From: FW021-bin31 sp964647485
Lineage (GTDB): Bacteria > Bacteroidota > Bacteroidia > Chitinophagales > Chitinophagaceae
Direction of reading: 5' to 3'
DNA: 64,000 bases
Assembly (NCBI GenBank): GCA_964647485.1
Contig: CAZYHV010000015.1
Coordinates: 1 to 64,000, forward strand
A model generated the notes under the pieces. That model was given only the letters and a program-made list of their open reading frames with translations, had not been told where the DNA came from and did not search any database. The translations under genes and the position numbers were made by a program. The first letter of the stretch is position 1. Each line of letters starts with the position of its first letter. Shown piece by piece: positions 17,450 through 26,350 of this stretch.

Positions 17450-19840
17450 ATGAAAGCAAACAATGAATTTCAGCAAGTTTTTTTTATTGGACCTCAATAT
17501 AAAAATTACCAAGGAGGAATTGGAGCAGTATTGGCTACATATGCCCGACAAATAAAAAATTTTAAATTTATCTCATCCTATGATGCTCATTACAAACTTC
17601 CCAGAAATATAATCTATTTTGTAGGCACCTTCTTTCGAATTTTCTGGAGATTAATCACTGATAGATCCATTAAAATCGTGCACTTACATGGAGCAGCAAG
17701 AGGAAGTTTTTATAGAATGTTTTTTATTTTTATCCTTACTAAATACATTTTCAGAAAAAAAATAATCTATCATCTCCATGCTAGTGAATTTAAAGAGTTT
17801 TATAAAGAAAGCTCTTATTGGGTAAAAAAGTCAGTTCAACATTTAATGGAAAAATCAGATGTAATCATTTGCTTATCTCATTATTGGTATCAATATTTAA
17901 ATACCCATTTTACCATTAAGAAATTGTGTATTCTTAACAACCCTATCCATCCGCCTTCAAACGGAATCCAAAGGAAAATAAAAAAGAACGCAAAATTAAA
18001 CTTGTTATTTCTGGGTATTATAGGGAAAAGAAAAGGAGTCTTTGATCTATTGAAGGTTTTATCAGAAAATCAGGCATTTTTTAAAGAGAAATTAACCTTA
18101 ACGATAGGAGGAAATGGCGAAACCTCTAAACTAAAGAATTTTATTAGAAAAAACAGCTTAGAGGATTGGATCCACTTTGAAGGATGGGTCAATGATGAAC
18201 GAAAACATCAACTTCTCTCCAACTCTGATGTGCTCATTTTGCCTTCTTATAATGAAGGCTTGCCCATTGCAATATTGGAAGCCATGAGCTATGGATTAGC
18301 GATTATCGCTTCGAATGTGGGAGGAATACCGGAAATCGTGAAAAATGATGAAAATGGTTTTCTAATAGAACCGGGTAATATTCAACAGATCGAAGATAGT
18401 CTGAAAAAACTCATTAAGACCCCCTCTGTTATTCCTGTTATGGGAGAAAGTTCTAAAAGTAAAGTTAAGAATCACTTCACTTCAAACGTCTTAACAAGGC
18501 TAGGTGAAATCTATTGTGAAGTATTAAAACATGAAAGTACGCCTATCCCTCTTTCAAATAGGATAAGAATAAAACTTTTGGATATATATCGAAAAGCTAA
18601 TCAACTAGATCTATACAAAGAATATTTGAGAAATCAATTTCGATATTCTAAAAAAGATATTGAAAATTATCAGGAAAAAAGATTTAGGGAAATTTTTGAA
18701 TTTCACTATTCTAACAATCCTACATATAAAGACTTTGTAGAAAGCCGGGGATTTGATAAAACTGCTCCTTTTGATATTCAATCAATTCCTACTCTGTCTA
18801 AAGATTTTTTTAGGCAAAATCAAGACAGTTATCCCATTCAAAATGAGATAGCCAAAACAAAACATTCAAGTGGATCAACAGGGACTCCTCTTACCTATCA
18901 TTTAAATAGAAGTTCCCTGAAGAGCCAATGGCCAGATTTTTGGAGAGCCCTAGATATGTATAATATCTTTCCTTGTGACAAGACCTTAATGATTGCAGGT
19001 CATGCGTTATTCAGTAATAGATCCTTCAAAAGAAGAATATACGATCGCATCAATAATTTTTGGGTTGTTCCGGCCTTTGATTTAACGGAGGAAGCATTAG
19101 AAAAGGCCTACCAGGATGTATGCAAAAAAAATATTAAAGTTATTTATGCTTACACCTCAGGTGTCTTACTCTTTTTGCAATTCCTTAAAAAACAAGATTA
19201 TCACCTTAACCTTAAAGCAATCTTTACGACAGCAGAGCTTTTTATTCCCAGTGTCAGGCCACTTGCTAAAGAATTCTGTAACTGTGATGTTATTGATACT
19301 TATGGCGCTAATGATGGAGGGGTACAAGCTTTTGAATGTCCCCACCATACAGGGTATCATATAAATTTTGAAAAATGCATGGTTGAGATTATTGATGGAG
19401 AGATTGTCTTAACGGATTTATTAAATACAGCTTCTCCGTTTATTAGATACCGCGTAGGCGATTGTACCTCTGGGCAAGAAATTATTAAAGACAGGTGTGA
19501 ATGTGGTCGTTCTCTATTTAGAATCCCAGACATTACGGGGCGAATCAATAATTATATAAAAGATATTGATTCCAACATTGTACATACAGCCTTTTTTAAT
19601 CAGTTATTTGCTTCTGATCTGCATGTACTTCAGTTTCAAGTTATCCAAAAAAAAGAAAAGCTATATATTAATATCGTTCATGATGGTGTTTTAAAAAATC
19701 AATCTTATTTGGCTAAATATTATCCTCTCATACGTAAACGAATAAAAATGTCTTCAGAAATCATATTTAATCAACCTATCTATAAATTACCTAACCTGAA
19801 GGTTCCTGTTTTCTGGAAAGAAGGAGTGGATATTCATTAA
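17450..19840 (+). CDS. Fusion: GT4 glycosyltransferase plus CapK/PaaK-like adenylate-forming enzyme
   Basis: 796 aa in one uninterrupted frame. Residues 1 to about 365 are a GT4 transferase (GGIGAVLATYARQ near the start, donor site NEGLPIAILEAMSYG with E269 of the E-x7-E motif). After a short linker, about 385-796 match the CapK/phenylacetate-CoA-ligase-like superfamily: nucleotide loop SSGSTGTP at 473-480, DTYGANDGG, YRVGD near 667 and CECGRSLFRIPDITGR. Such CapK proteins normally occur as separate genes in polysaccharide loci and are thought to activate an acyl or aryl acid. Here glycosyl transfer and acid activation would be coupled. No Met near the domain boundary could restart translation. 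The substrate is unknown. Confidence 0.82.
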   Translation: MKANNEFQQVFFIGPQYKNYQGGIGAVLATYARQIKNFKFISSYDAHYKLPRNIIYFVGTFFRIFWRLITDRSIKIVHLHGAARGSFYRMFFIFILTKYIFRKKIIYHLHASEFKEFYKESSYWVKKSVQHLMEKSDVIICLSHYWYQYLNTHFTIKKLCILNNPIHPPSNGIQRKIKKNAKLNLLFLGIIGKRKGVFDLLKVLSENQAFFKEKLTLTIGGNGETSKLKNFIRKNSLEDWIHFEGWVNDERKHQLLSNSDVLILPSYNEGLPIAILEAMSYGLAIIASNVGGIPEIVKNDENGFLIEPGNIQQIEDSLKKLIKTPSVIPVMGESSKSKVKNHFTSNVLTRLGEIYCEVLKHESTPIPLSNRIRIKLLDIYRKANQLDLYKEYLRNQFRYSKKDIENYQEKRFREIFEFHYSNNPTYKDFVESRGFDKTAPFDIQSIPTLSKDFFRQNQDSYPIQNEIAKTKHSSGSTGTPLTYHLNRSSLKSQWPDFWRALDMYNIFPCDKTLMIAGHALFSNRSFKRRIYDRINNFWVVPAFDLTEEALEKAYQDVCKKNIKVIYAYTSGVLLFLQFLKKQDYHLNLKAIFTTAELFIPSVRPLAKEFCNCDVIDTYGANDGGVQAFECPHHTGYHINFEKCMVEIIDGEIVLTDLLNTASPFIRYRVGDCTSGQEIIKDRCECGRSLFRIPDITGRINNYIKDIDSNIVHTAFFNQLFASDLHVLQFQVIQKKEKLYINIVHDGVLKNQSYLAKYYPLIRKRIKMSSEIIFNQPIYKLPNLKVPVFWKEGVDIH

Positions 19841-20007
19841 ATCTATTGTAGAAATACCGATAACGAGTACTTTTCTTTATATATATGAAGTTAATATTTA
19901 TATATAAGAGGATGCTACTGGTAAGATTGTGCAATCCTTCATTACCATTCATAAAATATTCCTATTGCTGTCAAAGACAATAAAAATAATAAAAACAATA
20001 TAGAAAA

Positions 20008-20451
20008 ATGAAAATACTTGCCATTGCATCAAAAGGAGGACATTGGGTTCAATTGCTTAGAATTACCGAGGCATTATCTACTTCCCAAATTACCTATGTC
20101 TCCACTTACCCAAAATCAGTTCAACCTGTTAAAGGATATCCTTTTTATAGTATTCCTGAAGGGAATAGAAACGCTATATTAGGACTAATTCGTACTTTTT
20201 TTCTTATGCTCGGAATTATTCATAAAACAAAACCGGATGTTATTCTTACAACGGGGTCAGCGCCAGCTCTAATGGGGATTATCGCAGGAAGGATTACCGG
20301 TAAAAGAACAATTTGGGTTGATAGTATTGCGAATGTAGAGAAAGTTTCTACAAGCGGACGAATAGCCCAATATTTTGCTAGCAGGGTATATACTCAATGG
20401 CCGGATCTTGCTAATTCTAAATTTATTTTTCACGGAAATATTCTATCATGA
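20008..20451 (+). CDS. Alg14/PssD-like glycosyltransferase anchor subunit
   Basis: 147 aa, matching the N-terminal half of a split GT28 transferase (MKILAIASKGGHWVQLLRI, then DVILTTGSAPALMGIIAGR and TIWVDSIANVEKVSTSGR). In such pairs this subunit binds the membrane and the lipid acceptor and recruits the catalytic partner. The next gene overlaps by four bases (ATGA), which indicates coupled translation. Within the exopolysaccharide locus it would add a sugar to a polyprenyl-linked intermediate. Confidence 0.88.
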   Translation: MKILAIASKGGHWVQLLRITEALSTSQITYVSTYPKSVQPVKGYPFYSIPEGNRNAILGLIRTFFLMLGIIHKTKPDVILTTGSAPALMGIIAGRITGKRTIWVDSIANVEKVSTSGRIAQYFASRVYTQWPDLANSKFIFHGNILS

Positions 20452-20930
20452 TTTTTATTACTATTGGTCTTCAATATCCATTTGATCGACTCATTAAAGC
20501 TATTGACCAGATTGCTCCTCAATTAAATGACAATACTATAATTGCTCAGATTGCTAAATATAATTATAGACCATCCAATATGGAGGTTCTTCCCTTTATT
20601 TCTCCTTCGGAATTTAGAGATTACTTAAAAAAGACTGATTTAATCGTAGGACATGCCGGAATGGGAACAATTCTTTCTGCCCTTGAGTTCAATAAACCTA
20701 TTATCGTGATGCCTCGCCTGACGAAATATGGTGAAATGACGACAGAGCATCAATTGGCAACAGCAAAAAAAATGGGTGAACTGAATTATGTCCACACTGC
20801 AAACAATGAAGAAGAATTGCAACAAAAACTATTGACTATTAAGCAAGAGGGGCTAAAACCTTTACATAAAATAAACAAATATGCTTCAAAGCAACTTCTA
20901 CAGTCGATAAATGCCTTCATTGAACCCTAA
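20448..20930 (+). CDS. Alg13/PssE-like glycosyltransferase catalytic subunit
   Basis: 160 aa, the C-terminal half of the split GT28 enzyme. Key segments are MIFITIGLQYPFDRLI, the donor-site LIVGHAGMGTILSALEFNKP and VMPRLTKYGEMTTEHQ. It overlaps the Alg14-like gene by ATGA and should form a heterodimer with it. A same-length, partly diverged second copy lies immediately downstream with an in-frame stop. Confidence 0.88.
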   Translation: MIFITIGLQYPFDRLIKAIDQIAPQLNDNTIIAQIAKYNYRPSNMEVLPFISPSEFRDYLKKTDLIVGHAGMGTILSALEFNKPIIVMPRLTKYGEMTTEHQLATAKKMGELNYVHTANNEEELQQKLLTIKQEGLKPLHKINKYASKQLLQSINAFIEP

Positions 20931-20948
20931 ACAGCCGATTACTTGATA

Positions 20949-21010
20949 TTTCCCAATGGCACAATCTTGCTAATGCTAAATTTATTTTTAATGGAAATGT
21001 TTTATCATGA
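20949..21010 (+). pseudogene. Remnant of a second Alg14-like gene (C-terminal tail only)
   Basis: The last 18 codons of an Alg14-like gene remain (QWHNLANAKFIFNGNVLS then TGA). They match the tail of the intact gene ending at 20451 (QWPDLANSKFIFHGNILS). The upstream part is missing. The ATGA junction with the following Alg13-like copy is retained, so the original duplication covered the gene junction. Confidence 0.8.
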
Positions 21011-21489
21011 TTTTTATTACTATTGGTTCCCAATTCCCCTTTGATCGATTAATCAGAACGGTGGATCAGACGACTCCTTAATTAAATACCGATGCTGTTA
21101 TAGCACAGGTAGGGACCTCAAACTACAAGACAAAGCACATAAATGCCTTTCCCTCTTTTTCTCCTAAAGAATTTAATACTTATATACAAAAAGCTGAACT
21201 AATCATTAGTCATGCCGGGACGGGAACGATTATTTCTGCACTCGAATTGAATAAACCTATCATTGTAATGCCTCGGTTAAAAAAGTATGGAGAAGTGACA
21301 ACAAACCATCAATTAGCTACGGCAAAGGAGCTCCAAAGGTTTCATTATAATGAGGTAACCTACAGTGAAGATGAATTACAACAAAAACTTTTGAGGATGA
21401 ATAGTGAAAAAATAAAACCTTTATATAAAATAAATATACAGGTCTCTAAACAATTATTAAACTCAATAGAAACTTTCATAAATATTTAA
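21007..21489 (+). pseudogene. Second Alg13-like gene inactivated by a nonsense codon
   Basis: Read from the ATG at 21007, the frame is exactly as long as the intact copy (160 codons plus stop). It aligns throughout, with conserved MIFITIGSQFPFDRLI, ISHAGTGTIISALELNKP and KKYGEVTTNHQ. Codon 25, which is Gln in the intact copy, is TAA (21079-21081). No frameshift is present. An internal start (the 21247 TTG or 21268 ATG) would remove half the fold. Because only one substitution (CAA to TAA) is needed, loss is recent, or this is a base-calling error. Divergence from the first copy suggests an old duplication or separate acquisition. Confidence 0.8.
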
Positions 21490-21509
21490 ACATATTAAAA
21501 TAATAACAA

Positions 21510-22523
21510 ATGATTAAAATAGGATTAATAGGAGCCGGAAAAATGGGGTTATCCCACCTGGCCATACTGGGAGCACACCCTGATGTAGAAATAGTAGGAG
21601 TCTGCGATACTTCCAAAATGATATTGGATGCCTTAAATAAATATGGTTCTTTTAAAGGTTTTTCAGATTATAAAAAAATGATAGACCGGACAGACCCGGA
21701 CGCTGTCTTTGTAGCCGTCCCAACAAAATTGCATGCAAATATTGTTCAATATTTATTGAAAAAAAATATCCATGTCTTTTCAGAAAAGCCTTTCTGCCTG
21801 ACTGTAGAAGAAGGAGAACCTTTAGTAGCACTAGCAACGGAAAAAGGATTAGTAACACAAGTAGGGTATCACAATAAATTCGTCGGTACTTTTAATGAGG
21901 CAAAAAATATAATAAGCCGGGGTTACATCGGAGAACTTTTACATTTTACGGGAGAGGCCTATGGTCCTGTTGTGGTACGCAGAAAACAAAATAACTGGCG
22001 TGCCGATCCCGGACAGGGCGGAGGTTGTTTAATGGATTATGCTTCTCATGTGATTGATTTGATTCATGCTATCCTGGGGCCCATTAAAGCCATCAAAGGA
22101 ACGATTGCGAAATCCTTATATTCTAAAAATGTGGAAGATGCTGTTTATTCTCTTCTCAGATTATCCTCAGGAGTTTCCGGTGTCCTTTCCGTAAATTGGA
22201 GCGATGAGACCTATCGGAAAATGTCTACTTCTTTGACCGTTATCGGAAGTAAAGGAAAAATTATTTGTGATGCCAGCGAACTAAAAGTTTATTTCAAAGA
22301 TGCTCATATTCCTGAAACATATACCAACGGGTGGAATGTAAAATATGTAACAGACTTCACTCCTCCTACCAATTTTTACTTACGGGGGGAAGAATATTCC
22401 TGTCAGGTAGATTATTTTATAGAAGCCATTCAAAAAAAAGTACCTAACAATATCAATAATTTTCAAAGTGCCTGGGAGACCGATCAGGCCATATCATTAA
22501 TCAGAAACAGTATAAACAATTAA
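21510..22523 (+). CDS. Gfo/Idh/MocA-family sugar oxidoreductase
   Basis: 337 aa. The N-terminal Rossmann fold has IGLIGAGKMGLSHL, and the catalytic EKP motif is in HVFSEKPFCLTVEEGE, which supplies the conserved Lys. A C-terminal alpha/beta domain has GGGCLMDYASHVIDL with the usual Asp and His. Such NAD(P)-dependent enzymes oxidise or epimerise nucleotide-activated sugars or inositols. The next gene starts two bases after this stop, so the two are almost certainly co-expressed and may act in sequence on one precursor. The exact substrate is unknown. Confidence 0.88.
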   Translation: MIKIGLIGAGKMGLSHLAILGAHPDVEIVGVCDTSKMILDALNKYGSFKGFSDYKKMIDRTDPDAVFVAVPTKLHANIVQYLLKKNIHVFSEKPFCLTVEEGEPLVALATEKGLVTQVGYHNKFVGTFNEAKNIISRGYIGELLHFTGEAYGPVVVRRKQNNWRADPGQGGGCLMDYASHVIDLIHAILGPIKAIKGTIAKSLYSKNVEDAVYSLLRLSSGVSGVLSVNWSDETYRKMSTSLTVIGSKGKIICDASELKVYFKDAHIPETYTNGWNVKYVTDFTPPTNFYLRGEEYSCQVDYFIEAIQKKVPNNINNFQSAWETDQAISLIRNSINN

Positions 22524-22524
22524 T

Positions 22525-23412
22525 ATGGAAAGAATACTTTTTGGAGATAACCAATTCTTCGCTGTCAACCATATCTCTGACGAAAAATCCAGAGCACAGG
22601 CTATTAAGTTTAAAACTAATGATGCCATTTTAAGAACGCTGGACGACGCTTTAGATGCCGGTATTCATACTTTTATGTGTACCACCCATGATAGAATAGC
22701 AGATATTTGTAAAAGTATTAGAAACGACCCAGATAAATATACAGATTTTAAAATACATCCCTGCATGCCTTATGCCCATAAATATGCTAATGCCGTTACC
22801 GAACTAGGTATCGTAGGAACATTAAAAGAATATGTGCCGGGAAATATCTTTGGTTCCATATTTAAAGGAGGAAAAGCTTATCTGGCAAAAGACTATCTAT
22901 CTATCATGGAATTAATGGTAGATGCAGAGATGAAAATGTTTAAAGGAATACAAACGCCGGTTATATTTCTGCAAAATGTAGTGACCGATCTCTTATTAGG
23001 GCTTGGGATGGCGGAGGTACTAAAAGCCTTTCATGACTATGTACTAAAAAAATACGATGCCGAAGCCGGATTTATTACCATGAATATGCCGATGCTCTTG
23101 GATACCTTATTAGCATCCGGCATTAAGAATCCAATCATTTGCTCATCGATTAATAAAGTCGGATTTAGAATGTCCGGTGGAAAGGAATTGTATGAAAAAA
23201 CTTTAGAAAGAGGAAACTTTAGAGCTATCGCCATGCAGGTATTGGCCGGTGGTGCTATTCCTCCAAAAGAAGCTATCGAATATGTAACTAAGCTTCCTAA
23301 TATCACATCCATTTTATTTGGAGCCTCTTCTAAAACCAATATTAATAATACCTCTTCATTTATTCGTCATTTTGATGTGAAATATCAACCAAAGGGGGAA
23401 ATTACTGTTTAA
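22525..23412 (+). CDS. Uncharacterised TIM-barrel-like protein paired with the oxidoreductase
   Basis: 295 aa, not recognised with certainty. Alternating strand-helix segments are visible (AGIHTFMCTTHDR, KIHPCMPYAHKYANAV, NPIICSSINKVGFR, RAIAMQVLAGGAIPP, ITSILFGASSK). The late GA-S-K and the overall spacing recall barrel enzymes of the aldo-keto-reductase or phosphate-binding type. No signal peptide. It starts two bases after the Gfo/Idh gene and is probably a functional partner in making or modifying a sugar nucleotide. The function should be treated as unknown. Confidence 0.6.
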   Translation: MERILFGDNQFFAVNHISDEKSRAQAIKFKTNDAILRTLDDALDAGIHTFMCTTHDRIADICKSIRNDPDKYTDFKIHPCMPYAHKYANAVTELGIVGTLKEYVPGNIFGSIFKGGKAYLAKDYLSIMELMVDAEMKMFKGIQTPVIFLQNVVTDLLLGLGMAEVLKAFHDYVLKKYDAEAGFITMNMPMLLDTLLASGIKNPIICSSINKVGFRMSGGKELYEKTLERGNFRAIAMQVLAGGAIPPKEAIEYVTKLPNITSILFGASSKTNINNTSSFIRHFDVKYQPKGEITV

Positions 23413-23436
23413 AATTTGTTAAAATTTTTAAACAGT
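23404..23436 (+). terminator. AT-rich hairpin at the end of the oxidoreductase pair
   Basis: An 11-bp inverted repeat, ACTGTTTAAAA with TTTTAAACAGT (23404-23414 and 23426-23436), spans the stop codon of the preceding gene. It is AT-rich and has no immediate U-tract; a run of 12 T lies 55 bp further on. Terminator function is plausible but weakly supported. Confidence 0.35.
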
Positions 23437-23565
23437 CCTAATCTTATTTATAAAAATAAAAAACTATTTTATTGACTGTCAAAAAGATAATGTTTTTTTT
23501 TTTTCGACTGGTTTTAATTGTCAAATCAAAACAAATAATGAATATGATTTAAAATAAATATACCT

Positions 23566-23573
23566 TAGTTTTG
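23566..23573 (+). promoter_or_regulatory. Candidate -7 element for the lyase gene (TAGTTTTG)
   Basis: An exact TAnnTTTG match 88 bp before the preferred ATG at 23662. It suggests that the lyase is transcribed separately from the biosynthetic genes. No clear -33 box. Confidence 0.35.
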
Positions 23574-23661
23574 CCGATATCTTTAGCCTTTTAACCATCT
23601 TAAACTATCATATAATTAAATAATTTTTTAGGTGGCATTCAGGGGGTTTGTTGGCAAAATT

Positions 23662-26097
23662 ATGTTTATAAGGGAATTAGAATTTCAAAGATTTATTTTT
23701 TATCAAGGTTTTAATCTTAGAAAGCTTGTAGGACAAAAGACGATAGTTCTTTTCTCTCTCATAACTATATTAACCTTATTTATTATACCGTCCAAAGTGT
23801 TTTCCTCCTCTCTATTGAGATTAGAAAAAGGGAGAACCATTTCTATTTCTAGAATTGAGTATAACAATGATTTTAATACATTTAAGGAGGGGCTATTTTC
23901 TATTTGGGGAAATAAAAAATATAACAGATCCCCCTTTAAAGGAGAAAAACCATCCTATAAATATAGGAGTAGAAAGAGTAAGTATAATACGTCCCCAGTT
24001 GCCAAGTTATGCGAATGGCCTTCCGACCTGCCGGCAGGTGCAACTTCTATCACAGTAGATGGATCCTGTAGCTATGATCCGGATGGAACAATTGTATCCT
24101 ACCATTGGATGTTTTCAAGTTCAAGGCCTTATGGGGCACGATTAAAAATCGAGAACCAAGGGGAGGCAAAAACTGTCTTGTCAGGATTGCAGGATGGTTA
24201 CCAATACCTCTTGGAATTGACAGTAACAGATAATAATGGGGCTACGGGCTCGCAGTGGTTTAGGGTTACAGTAGGTGGGAAGGTCAAACAAAGTCCATTG
24301 AAATCTTCTGTCAATTTTTCTGATAGTTCTTATCAAATGTCAAATTTAATCTTAGAAACAGCAGAACCATGGTCATTCAACATTTCAAACCAATTCGATA
24401 ACAACCCGGCGGGAAGGTTTGAACTGAGATATGGAGATAAAAAAGAAGGAAACAGTACAAGAACGGAAATTTCATATAAATATATGAAAACAAAAGAAGT
24501 TTGGGTTGGTTTTAGTCTGTTCCTGCCCAAAGATTGGACATTCGATTCACAGGGAGAAATTACCACACAAATTCATTCTTGGGACACTCTTGGCAATTGG
24601 GCATCGAATCCTCCTGTTGCGCTTGAGCATGATCATGGTTTAACGAAAATCCTTTTGAGATATTCCTTATCAAAACATCCAGATAATTCCAATAAAGTGA
24701 CTATAACAAAGGGTCTTGGAAAAACAATTACAGGAGAATGGGTAAATTACGTTATGCATACCAAGTACGATCAAAAGAATGGCATTGCACAAGTTTGGCA
24801 GAATGGAAATAAAGTTGTGGATTATAAAGGACCACTTGGTTATCAAAATAGCAGACTTCCTCTAATTAAATTTGGTATTTACAAATGGGGTTGGAATAAA
24901 GCACCTTCTGATGTTTCAAAACGAGTCGCTTATTATGATAATATCAAAATAGCAGATAAAAAAGGTTATTATAACCTAGTAGCCCCAGCCAAGACACCAA
25001 CTGCCAGACCACAAACAAACAAGTTACCGTTAGCCAAAGTGAAGCGGAGTACGGTGTCAATAGAATTACCTCATTCATCTNNNNNNNNNNNNNNNNNNNN
25101 NNNNNNNNNNNNNNNNNNNNNNNNNNNNNNNNNNNNNNNNNNNNNNNNNNNNNNNNNNNNNNNNNNNNNNNNNNNNNNNNGGAAGAGTGCCAAAACGAAA
25201 GTTAATGTTCATGTTGCTTCTCCTTCTAATGTTGCACCGTTAGCCAAAGTGAAGCGGAGTACGGTGTCAATAGAATTACCTCATTCATCTGTGTATTTGG
25301 AAGGTTCAGCATCGAGTGACCCTGATGGTAAGATAGCTTCATGGAAATGGACACAGTTGTCAGGTCCTTCAAATTCCAATATAGAGTATGCAACGAAGGC
25401 AGATACAAGAGTGTTAGATTTACAGTCCGGTAATTATGTATTCCAATTAAAAGTAACGGATAATCAGGGGAAGAGTGCCAAAACGAAAGTTAATGTTCAT
25501 GTTGCTTCTCCTTCTAATGTTGCTTCCTCTGCCAGGGAAAAAGGGCTCACAGCCTCTGTAAGTAAAAAAGATATTGAAATAACTTTACCGGAATCCTCTA
25601 CAATTTTGGACGGAAGCCCATCCCAAAATCCGGATGGTAAAATTATTTCATGGGATTGGACACAACTCTCTGGATCTTCGACTGCAAACATTGCAAAGAA
25701 AGATGCTAAGCTTACGAAAGTTTCCGGTTTGAGAAAAGGGAGCTACACTTTTCAATTAACTGTCACTAATAATGATAAAAAAAGTGCTACTGCCAAAGTA
25801 AATGTTACAGTGCATCCGGCACCCTATAAAAAGGAGGCAAACCTAGATTCTAAATATGAGATCTACCCAAACCCGGCGACCAACCTAATCCATGTCAAAT
25901 TAAAAAATAAATATCGAGGGAAACTTTATATTTATATATATGATATCAATGGTGTAGTAAAATTAAAAAAGAGACTTGAGAAGAACCAGGAAAGGATTCA
26001 AACAACTATAGATATTAGTAGCCTTCCTGACGGAATCTATTTCATTTTTGAAAAAAATGGGTTTTATTATAGCTCAAAAAAAATCATAAAACTTTAA
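23662..26097 (+). CDS. Secreted polysaccharide lyase with PKD-type repeats and a T9SS sorting signal
   Basis: About 811 aa including unknown residues from a 100-N gap. The ATG at 23662 is preferred over the GTG at 23632. A hydrophobic signal segment (residues 25-50) is followed by a PKD-like domain (nt 24000-24275, DGSCSYDPDGTIVSYHW), then a jelly-roll lyase domain (nt 24300-24990) with RTEISYKY, VWVGFSLFLPKDW and GEWVNYVMHTKYD, as in the heparin-lyase-like polysaccharide lyase family. Two or more near-identical Ig/PKD repeats and one diverged repeat follow (25027-25815). The last 80 residues (YEIYPNPATNLIHV to the end) are a type A T9SS C-terminal signal. It is probably exported to the cell surface, where it may trim or release the polymer made by this locus. 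The substrate is unproven. Confidence 0.8.
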   Translation: MFIRELEFQRFIFYQGFNLRKLVGQKTIVLFSLITILTLFIIPSKVFSSSLLRLEKGRTISISRIEYNNDFNTFKEGLFSIWGNKKYNRSPFKGEKPSYKYRSRKSKYNTSPVAKLCEWPSDLPAGATSITVDGSCSYDPDGTIVSYHWMFSSSRPYGARLKIENQGEAKTVLSGLQDGYQYLLELTVTDNNGATGSQWFRVTVGGKVKQSPLKSSVNFSDSSYQMSNLILETAEPWSFNISNQFDNNPAGRFELRYGDKKEGNSTRTEISYKYMKTKEVWVGFSLFLPKDWTFDSQGEITTQIHSWDTLGNWASNPPVALEHDHGLTKILLRYSLSKHPDNSNKVTITKGLGKTITGEWVNYVMHTKYDQKNGIAQVWQNGNKVVDYKGPLGYQNSRLPLIKFGIYKWGWNKAPSDVSKRVAYYDNIKIADKKGYYNLVAPAKTPTARPQTNKLPLAKVKRSTVSIELPHSSXXXXXXXXXXXXXXXXXXXXXXXXXXXXXXXXXXKSAKTKVNVHVASPSNVAPLAKVKRSTVSIELPHSSVYLEGSASSDPDGKIASWKWTQLSGPSNSNIEYATKADTRVLDLQSGNYVFQLKVTDNQGKSAKTKVNVHVASPSNVASSAREKGLTASVSKKDIEITLPESSTILDGSPSQNPDGKIISWDWTQLSGSSTANIAKKDAKLTKVSGLRKGSYTFQLTVTNNDKKSATAKVNVTVHPAPYKKEANLDSKYEIYPNPATNLIHVKLKNKYRGKLYIYIYDINGVVKLKKRLEKNQERIQTTIDISSLPDGIYFIFEKNGFYYSSKKIIKL
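25027..25524 (+). repeat. Near-identical intragenic repeat (288-bp period) encoding Ig/PKD modules
   Basis: Sequence 25027-25080 is identical to 25237-25290, and 25181-25235 is identical to 25469-25523. The second pair gives a 288-bp period (96 codons). A third, diverged module covers about 25525-25815. The identity explains the assembly gap inside the first module. Confidence 0.88.
25081..25180. other. Assembly gap of 100 Ns
   Basis: Exactly 100 Ns, a common placeholder for unknown size, inside the repeat region of the lyase gene. From the 288-bp period the shortest true gap would be about 178 bp, plus any multiple of 288. Confidence 0.95.
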
Positions 26098-26350
26098 GAT
26101 TTCCTGTTCGGGATGATAGGCTGGAACTCTTCATGAATGAGAAAAAATTGAATTGAGAATTCCCGATATATATATCCTAAATGGATAACATTTTCATACA
26201 TTGAATAGTGCCCGGTTCTCTCCTTCCGGAAGTAGGTGTCGTCTTTCTCAAACGAGGAAAAAAAAAAGATCAACATTGATGCTGTTTTCTTTCGTAGTAG
26301 GAAGTTTCCTAATGTAGATGTCGGATTAAAGTAAAGAAATATACCTAACC

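Noticed and set aside
21247..21489. Short 80-aa gene starting inside the second Alg13-like copy
   Set aside because: It is the 3' half of a 160-codon frame interrupted by TAA at 21079; starting here would remove half the fold.
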